Origin: Helichrysum umbraculigerum | Taxonomy: Eukaryota > Streptophyta > Magnoliopsida > Asterales > Asteraceae | Reading direction: 5' to 3' | Length of the DNA stretch: 64,000 bases | Assembly (NCBI GenBank): GCA_949592205.1 | Contig: CATIUR010000012.1 | Location: 1,946,501 to 2,010,500, forward strand | The notes under the pieces: generated by a model | The model's database searches: none | What the model saw: only the letters and a program-made list of their open reading frames with translations | What the model was told of the DNA's origin: nothing | Part shown: piece by piece, positions 58,261 to 64,000 of the stretch | Layout: each line of letters begins with the position of its first letter | How positions within the stretch are numbered: position 1 is the first letter of the stretch | Translations under genes and position numbers: made by a program

Positions 58261-60564
58261 TGTGACACCCGGCAATTTAGGTTAACTTTTAAACTTAACC
58301 GAAACCCTAATTACGTGTGTTTAGTTTAGTATTAGGCTAAATGCTTGTAATTGCTTGAAACTACTTGTATATTTTGTGAATATACGCTTACGTAATTAGT
58401 TATAATTACGCTTACGCAATTTGTTGAAATTGTACGAAACAACCGGACGGAGTCCGACAAACTATACGACGTTGGTGAAAACATTTCTATAAATAACTTG
58501 AATATATTTTTAGAAGTTATTTATCATATATTGTTAATTTGTTAAATTAATACACGAAAAACTTAGGCGTTTTGACTAAAACGTCTCAAACGCAACAGAA
58601 ACGCGCGGAACGCGCCCGACAATCGAACGAAAGTCAAAATATATTTTAATAATTTAAAATATATTATTTTGTATGAAATTATTATTGAAAACATCGTATA
58701 ATAGTTTGTCAAAGAAAGACGTCTATTTAAAACGCTACGCGATTAAACCTCCGTCAAACGTGCACGCAAATCGAGGCCGACAACTTAACGGAACATTTTT
58801 ATAAGTTCTTTCAAGTATCTATGTTAATTATTTCAAGTGAAAATATCGAAATTAAATTTGTCATTTGAAACACGCGTATTAAAGCTAACGTCTAAATAAA
58901 CGCCAAAACAATCGGGTAAACGAACGGGAAACACAACGAATTAAATTAAGAACAAGAAAATGACTAAAATACCCTTGTGGGGGACCCACAAAAACCGTCC
59001 CAAGGCCACCTTTCACATCCACCACTCCTATTCCATGCAATTTTCAATCATGGTGCTTTTACACTCACCCATTCAAGCTCCATGCATTCCTATCTCACTT
59101 CAATTCACACTCCACCTTTTCTCTCATTTCCTCTCAAGCATTTTCTCTCTAAACTTACTGAAATTCTCAACCACTTTTTATCCTCAAGATCATCATCTAT
59201 CATCATTCATCAATAACAAGAAACACTAAGGATTGGAAACAAGAACAAGCACCAAAGTATCATCATCTTTATCATCTTCCTTTGCTCAATCATTTCTTTG
59301 TAAGAAACCTCACTCTTTTCACTATAATAACTCTCATGCTACTGATTTTAATGTTATATAGTTCATTTATCTAGATTATGTCCAAACCAGGTGTTAAAAT
59401 ACGTTTTTATAATTTATTTCTAAAGGATGTATAATCTGTCAACACAAACACAGTTTACGAAAATGAGCATATCTTGAGTTATAGGAAGAATTAGATAACG
59501 AATTTTTTTTTAAAAGTTGCGTATTGAAAAGAGCAACAACTTTTGTGTTTTACACATTTTCCAGAAATCTACACGATTTTCCGTACGAGTCGATTTATAG
59601 GACTGATCTGGAAGTTTTCGATAAAATTGTACGGTTCTTGCGCGGAATTAATTAAAAATGTAAATGGACACTATTGAAGCTGAAATTTCTATGTTAGGAT
59701 TAGACTAGTAGAAAAACATCTGGTAAAAATTGTGATGTTTGATTTGGACCAGAAGTTGGTGAAATCATGTGGCGTAACAAACAGACAAAAACCGAAACAT
59801 TGAATCTTGAAGTTTTAAGATGCGTATTTAAAACCGACACTTCGAAATAACTCCGACACAAACCGACAAGTTTTATAAACTTAATTAACTGAATTATATG
59901 GTTGGGTAAAAGTTTCGGGTCAAACCGAGTCGGTTTGACCAAGTCAACAAAAACGGCTCGGTGGCTAAAAACGACAAAACTTACTATTTTTGGAAAATGG
60001 TGACAAAAATGGGCTTGGGTGACTTAATTAATAAATTTGACCATGTTTGACCAACTTTGACCTGTTTGACCAACTTTGACCAGTTTGACCAACTTTGACC
60101 AGTTTGACCAGGTTTGACCAACTTTGACCAGGTTTGACCAACTTTGACCAGTTTGACCAACTTTGACCAGTTTGACCAACTTTGACCAGTTTGACCAGTT
60201 TTGACCAACTTTGACCTACGGTTTGAGGTCTTTACAAACTAAAATAATCTATTTGCAACACACGATTAGTACTACTGAATAATATACAACAAAGCAAACT
60301 TAATAATAATGTCTAAATGAATTATTATTACAAACTTTCACCAACGGGTCGTACATGTTTTTGATAAACGAACTTGAACAACTTATTTGGACATAACTAG
60401 TTGATGAACTAGCTCTAGGTGGATTTTAACCCTCCACCTACACGATTGGCTTAAGTGGACATTAACCCCCACTTATACAATCGCTATAGATGGTCTTACA
60501 AGACAGATCAACCTTATACGTTTAGGACGTTAGAAGGTTGCACACCAGTTTGCTTGCTTATTTG
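58261..60564 (+). repeat. 3' LTR of G2, truncated by element H
   Basis: Starts TGTGACACCCGG. Aligned with 52900 onward. Interrupted after TTGCTTATTTG by the LTR of H. Confidence 0.92.
60037..60217 (+). repeat. TTGACC (W-box) array in the G2 3' LTR
   Basis: 19 TTGACC copies. The unit order differs slightly from the 5' LTR array although the LTRs are otherwise near-identical. Confidence 0.85.
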
Positions 60565-61099
60565 TGTAACACCCCCAAATTCGTTGAGCGGAAGCATTTA
60601 GTTTAAGTATTGGGGTGTCACAATAACAAAGCATGCATACGTATCAGAGCTTATGATTACAACAGAACAATATATATATTAAGATGCCAAAAGTGTTAAT
60701 TACAAAGTTTACGATTCATCGAATCGTATGAGTTAAAAGTAGTAAGTTTACAAAAGTAGATTTCTGAAATATGACTAAAACATTTCAGTTATACTAAAGA
60801 AATCCATATGTTTCCAAAAGTTGGCATCCTAAGCTTCAAGGGTCGCCTAATTCTCCATGTGTGTTGGCGATCTTACATGCGCAGCTAATTCCCTTAAAAA
60901 CATAGTAAAAGTCAACAACTAGGTTGAGTGAATTCACAGGTTTTATATTTGTAGTAGTTGAACCAAGTTCGAGTAAGTTTATTGACTCAGAGGTCAAATA
61001 GTTTCATTTATGTCGTTTGTTTAAGTGCAATCATAGTGGGATGTCACCCAAATCCGTCAGTGTGGGATGTTGCCCAAATTGTTTTGTATGAAAATGCAT

Positions 61100-61330
61100 T
61101 GTAGGAAAGCAGTATCCTAATAGTTCCGTAGGAATGTCTGTATCCTAGTAGTCATTGTAGGAATGTCTGTATCCTAATAGATATCGTAGGAATATCTGTA
61201 TCCTAATAGATATCGTAGGAATGTCTGTATCCTAATAGATATCGTAGGAATGTCTGTATCCTAATAGTCATCGTAGGAATGTCTATATCCTATTAGTCAT
61301 CGTAGGAATGACTGTATCCTAATAGTCATT
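61100..61330. repeat. ~29-bp tandem repeat in the H LTR
   Basis: About eight units of GTAGGAATGTCTGTATCCTA then ATAGATATC or ATAGTCATC. Confidence 0.9.
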
Positions 61331-61510
61331 CAGTGATCCATGTCAGTAGGATGCAGTGCCCATGTCAGTAGGGACTTTTTAGCAGTTTAATAGTAATAGT
61401 GGATCCGTGTCAGTGGGATCTAGTGCCCATGTCAGGAGGGACTTTTCAATAGTAGGGAGTGTCAGTGTCCCTTGATCCATGTCAGTAGGATCTGGTCCAT
61501 GTCAGTAGGA
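61331..61510. repeat. CATGTCAGTAGG repeat in the H LTR
   Basis: Irregular repeats of (GATC)CATGTCAGTAGGA and GTGCCCATGTCAGTAGGGAC. Confidence 0.8.
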
Positions 61511-62104
61511 CCCATTTGTTACCCAATCAGTTTCGTAAAGCGTGTTGGTTGTTTTCCAACGTTTCCAAAACATGTTTATGCGTTTACAGTGTTTATAGTA
61601 TGAAAATGTTATTTCAAAATCATCAGTTCAATGTACTCCACTTGTTTGAGTAAAGTAGTATACAATCATGTTTGTATAGAAATGATTGACTATGTTTTCC
61701 ACCCCCAAAATTAGTTAAAACAGTAAAGTAGGGGCTGTGAACTCACCTGTTGAGTTGAGTAATCGTGCGAGTGCTAGCAAACCTAAGCCCAAGTACAGTC
61801 CAGAATCCCCTAACGTCCTAAACGTATGAGATTTAATAAGTAATTGTGGATGTCTAAGTTAATCATCCATGCCAGGGTTCGTATAACTAAGTTATATTCA
61901 AAGTGTTTGTTAAACGTTTACGTTTGTATTTCGTTGTTTGTGAAAATGTATACGACTCGTTGGTGATAGTTTGAAGTTATAATTTCAATAAAATAGCGTG
62001 TTTGTACTGTTTGTAAAGTTCACATATAGTATCGTATGTAAGTGTTTGTTATTGGTTAAGTTCGACAATTAGTGTAAAAATAGTTTGTGAAGTTTCTGTT
62101 TTCT

Positions 62105-62325
62105 GCGACACAATATGCGACACAATATGCGACACAATGGTTGTGTCGCATGATACGACACAATTCTGCGACACAAGGGTTGTGTCGCAGAGATTCGAAG
62201 TGGTGAGTCAACAGCGACACAAGATGCGACATAATGCAGTTTATACGACACAAGAGTGCGACACAAGGGTTGTGTCGCATGGTTGGTTTATGCGACACAA
62301 TATGCGACACAGTCGTTGTGTCGCA
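62105..62325. repeat. TGCGACACAA palindromic array in the H LTR
   Basis: About ten direct TGCGACACAA-type words and four inverted TTGTGTCGCA partners. They make hairpin-forming units such as TGCGACACAA-TGG-TTGTGTCGCA at about 62129-62151, 62167-62189 and 62257-62279. The many Cys-rich frames across it are repeat artefacts. Confidence 0.88.
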
Positions 62326-63208
62326 AAGATGAACACCCAGACAGTAGCAGCGGCTGTCGTGATTTCCCGACCAAAAACCCGATTTTAACCCGTTTTCCGG
62401 CCATAAAACCTTGATTTCTTCCATTATATAGTTAAAACAAAGTTGTATGTTCAATATTACACCCTTATAACACGTAAAAACGAGTAAATCTAAGTTTTTA
62501 GAAAATTCTTACAATTGCGAATCGGGACCAAATGAGGAAGAAGATGATGATACGGCTTTTGTTAATGTTGTTCCCTAGCTCGAGAGGATTCCGAAAATGT
62601 AAATTTTGTGGGTTGATTTGTGAATCCGAATTTTTGGTGTGGATTTGGTTGAGAGAAAAGTGTGTGTTTTTGGTGAGGATGAAAATGAAATGAGAGGAAG
62701 AATGGAGATGGAAGGTGGTTTTGTTCCACTTTTCATCTCCTGTATTTTTGTCCCGTGTTTGTTTACCCGATCGTTAAATGTTACATTATTTTAATTACAA
62801 TGTTTCATTCAATTTTTAATTTGGATCTTTTTATAAAAATTTAATAAATTAAGTTTTAAGAATTTTTAGTTTTGTTTTAATTTTAAATTATACGTTTTAA
62901 CGTTTTGCGTTATAAAATGATATGTAAATATTATCGACATAATATTAAATTGCAAATGACGTTATTTAATAACTTTGTTTTATTAAATAAATTTGTTCAC
63001 CAACAGTCGTATATTTTGTCGCGTTTGCTCAATTCGTTTCGTATGTAATTACATCTAATTACAATTAAGTAATACTACGCGTATTAACTAGTTGGGCTTT
63101 GCTAGACTTACCTCTAAAATGTGTTGTGAATTCACTCAAGTAGGGAATTAGCCTAATAATGCAAGTGATTAACGTAATTAATCGTGTTTAAATTTGCGGG
63201 GTGTTACA

Positions 63209-63486
63209 TTCTCCCCTCGTTAGAGAAATCTCGTCCCGAGATTTAAGTCAAGTCGGATCGCCCGCGGCGTATGTTCTCCGATAAGTCATGTTGTTAACAA
63301 TAGTATTAGTTTGCGTGGCGTTCAATTGTTGCCATAGAAGTTCAATCAGTTCAAGTATGCTCGCAGCATAGTTCAATATGTTGTGTGTTTCGTTTCGTGG
63401 TCAGAGTTTACCAAGTGTTGTGTTCAAATCGACATTCGAATAAAACGTATGTTAAATCGTAGCAATAGTCGCTAAAACGTACCGTG
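63209..63486 (-). other. Polypurine tract and short 3' region of element H
   Basis: Minus strand GGGACGAGATTTCTCTAACG then AGGGGAGAA directly before the LTR (63209-63240), the standard chromovirus 3' end. The remainder reads as decayed protease-start sequence (a GTF after the gag stop) followed by unrecognised DNA. Confidence 0.75.
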
Positions 63487-63999
63487 CTAGTTGAGATCCG
63501 CGACCGTTTCTGGTGCACGGAGGATGTATGCGCGGCTTGGGGTGTAGCCTTTGTTAGCGACGCGATTGTTGTCGTTTTGATTGTTGCGGTTGTTGTTCGG
63601 TTGTTGGCATTGGTTTCGGTGATGTCCAGGATCACCACACCTAAAGCACCCCTCAGTTCGATGTTCATTGTTTGCAGGGTGGGTTCGGCATGCTTGAGTT
63701 CTGTGCCCATATCGTTTGCAGTTATCGTAGAAGTAACAATCTCCTTCATGATGTTTTCCGCATTTCCCACACTTGGGCCTGTTACCAAGGTAGGGTTTCT
63801 GTTCAGTGTTGGTGATCGCAGCGAAGGCTCGGGTGTTTCCCGGGTTTCTGTTTTGTTGACCCTGACGGTCGTTACCCTCGCTGTTCCATTTGCGTTTGTG
63901 GGTTCCAGATTCGCCCGCATCAGTACGGGTAGGTTCAGTTTTCCCTGTGATAGCTTTCAGGGTTCCAATCTCGACCGCGTCGTCGGTTAAGCTTTGAGC
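63487..63999 (-). CDS. gag of element H, C-terminal part with zinc knuckle (partial)
   Basis: 170 codons entering from the right window edge and ending at TAG 63487-63489. Visible: a basic linker (THKRKWNSEG), a Cys/His-rich stretch (KCGKCGKHHEGDC..CKRYGHRTQAC) and a perfect CCHC zinc knuckle, CFRCGDPGHHRNQC (C-X2-C-X4-H-X4-C), which binds the element's RNA in the particle. After the knuckle comes an Asn/Gln-rich linker and RAYILRAPETVADLN, which in autonomous relatives leads into protease. Here a stop and a deletion follow. It could still supply gag function. The longer frames on both strands over this stretch (63408-63990) are shadows. Confidence 0.82.
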   Translation of the reverse strand, partial: AQSLTDDAVEIGTLKAITGKTEPTRTDAGESGTHKRKWNSEGNDRQGQQNRNPGNTRAFAAITNTEQKPYLGNRPKCGKCGKHHEGDCYFYDNCKRYGHRTQACRTHPANNEHRTEGCFRCGDPGHHRNQCQQPNNNRNNQNDNNRVANKGYTPSRAYILRAPETVADLN

Positions 64000-64000
64000 C

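Larger units (their letters stand above)
52900..60564 (+). mobile_element. Element G2: chromovirus-type LTR element without coding capacity
   Basis: 5' LTR 52900-56000, initiator-Met primer site, 2.26-kb interior without gag or pol, purine tract with 27 G, then 3' LTR from 58261 cut by element H at 60565. The LTRs are near-identical to each other, so insertion is recent. Same family as solo LTR G1. Confidence 0.88.
60565..63208 (-). repeat. 3' LTR of element H
   Basis: TGTAACACCCC...GGGGTGTTACA, an 11-bp perfect terminal inverted repeat, 2644 bp. Holds three internal repeat arrays. Inserted in the G2 3' LTR. Confidence 0.92.
60565..64000 (-). mobile_element. Element H: chromovirus-type element with gag but no pol (partial)
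   Basis: 3' LTR 60565-63208, polypurine tract, short 3' region, then gag running off the window edge. Between the gag end and the 3' region only about 250 bp remain, so protease, RT and integrase are deleted. Confidence 0.85.

Noticed and set aside
61100..61510. Regular direct repeats resembling a CRISPR array
   Set aside because: Units are contiguous tandem repeats without unique spacers, in a plant LTR.
62056..62454. Cys-rich ORFs (CRTLVS, CVAYCVAE) as small secreted or toxin-like proteins
   Set aside because: They translate the TGCGACACAA palindrome array on either strand.
63408..63990. 170-aa minus and 168-aa plus ORFs at the right edge
   Set aside because: The zinc-knuckle gag is in a different minus-strand frame (63487-63999); these are shadows.

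Overview
This is plant nuclear DNA, most likely a eudicot (I cannot name the family). It is AT-rich and consists almost entirely of LTR retrotransposons nested inside one another, with a few small DNA transposons and a broken LINE. I see no intact host gene, no tRNA or rRNA and no CRISPR. No reverse transcriptase or integrase is recognisable anywhere in the window.

Nested layout. The oldest layer is element E (+ strand; its right part is 38278-43030). Element C (- strand, Athila-like gag) sits inside E. Element A (- strand, ends at 20952) and element D (- strand, complete, 24560-36726, target duplication CTTCC) sit inside C. Inside A lie a Sirevirus-like copia element (1-2042), a solo LTR G1 (4992-8572, target duplication GCTTC) and element B (11578-18987, target duplication GCAAC). 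Right of E are a foldback MITE, a Helitron-like piece, a (TA)39 tract, a hAT-type MITE with an 8-bp duplication, a possible gene fragment and the 5' part of a LINE. Element F (- strand, same LTR family as C) interrupts the LINE at 49012. Element G2 (+ strand, same family as G1, initiator-Met primer site) sits in F. Element H (- strand, chromovirus-type gag without pol) sits in the 3' LTR of G2 and runs off the window.

Elements A-F form one related group that looks non-autonomous. Where visible, each has: (i) an Asp-tRNA-type primer site; (ii) ORF1, a protein family I do not recognise, built from repeats of an 'SxFPFTxxQ' module; (iii) in A and D, ORF2, an ATHILA-ORF1-like protein with what looks like its own internal promoter, 5'UTR exon and intron; (iv) a long structured 3' non-coding region with recurring hairpins and PPT-like motifs; and (v) upstream of the LTR TATA box, a cluster of short palindromic 'words' that differ between families. 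In A the same palindrome cluster, with nearly the same spacing, also precedes the internal ORF2 promoter.

The best candidate for an undescribed system is this A-F group: a pol-less, two-gene element with a modular ORF1, a separately promoted and spliced ORF2, covarying 3' RNA hairpins and fast-changing palindromic promoter words. Boundaries, target duplications, primer sites and reading frames are read from the sequence. Functions are inferred.
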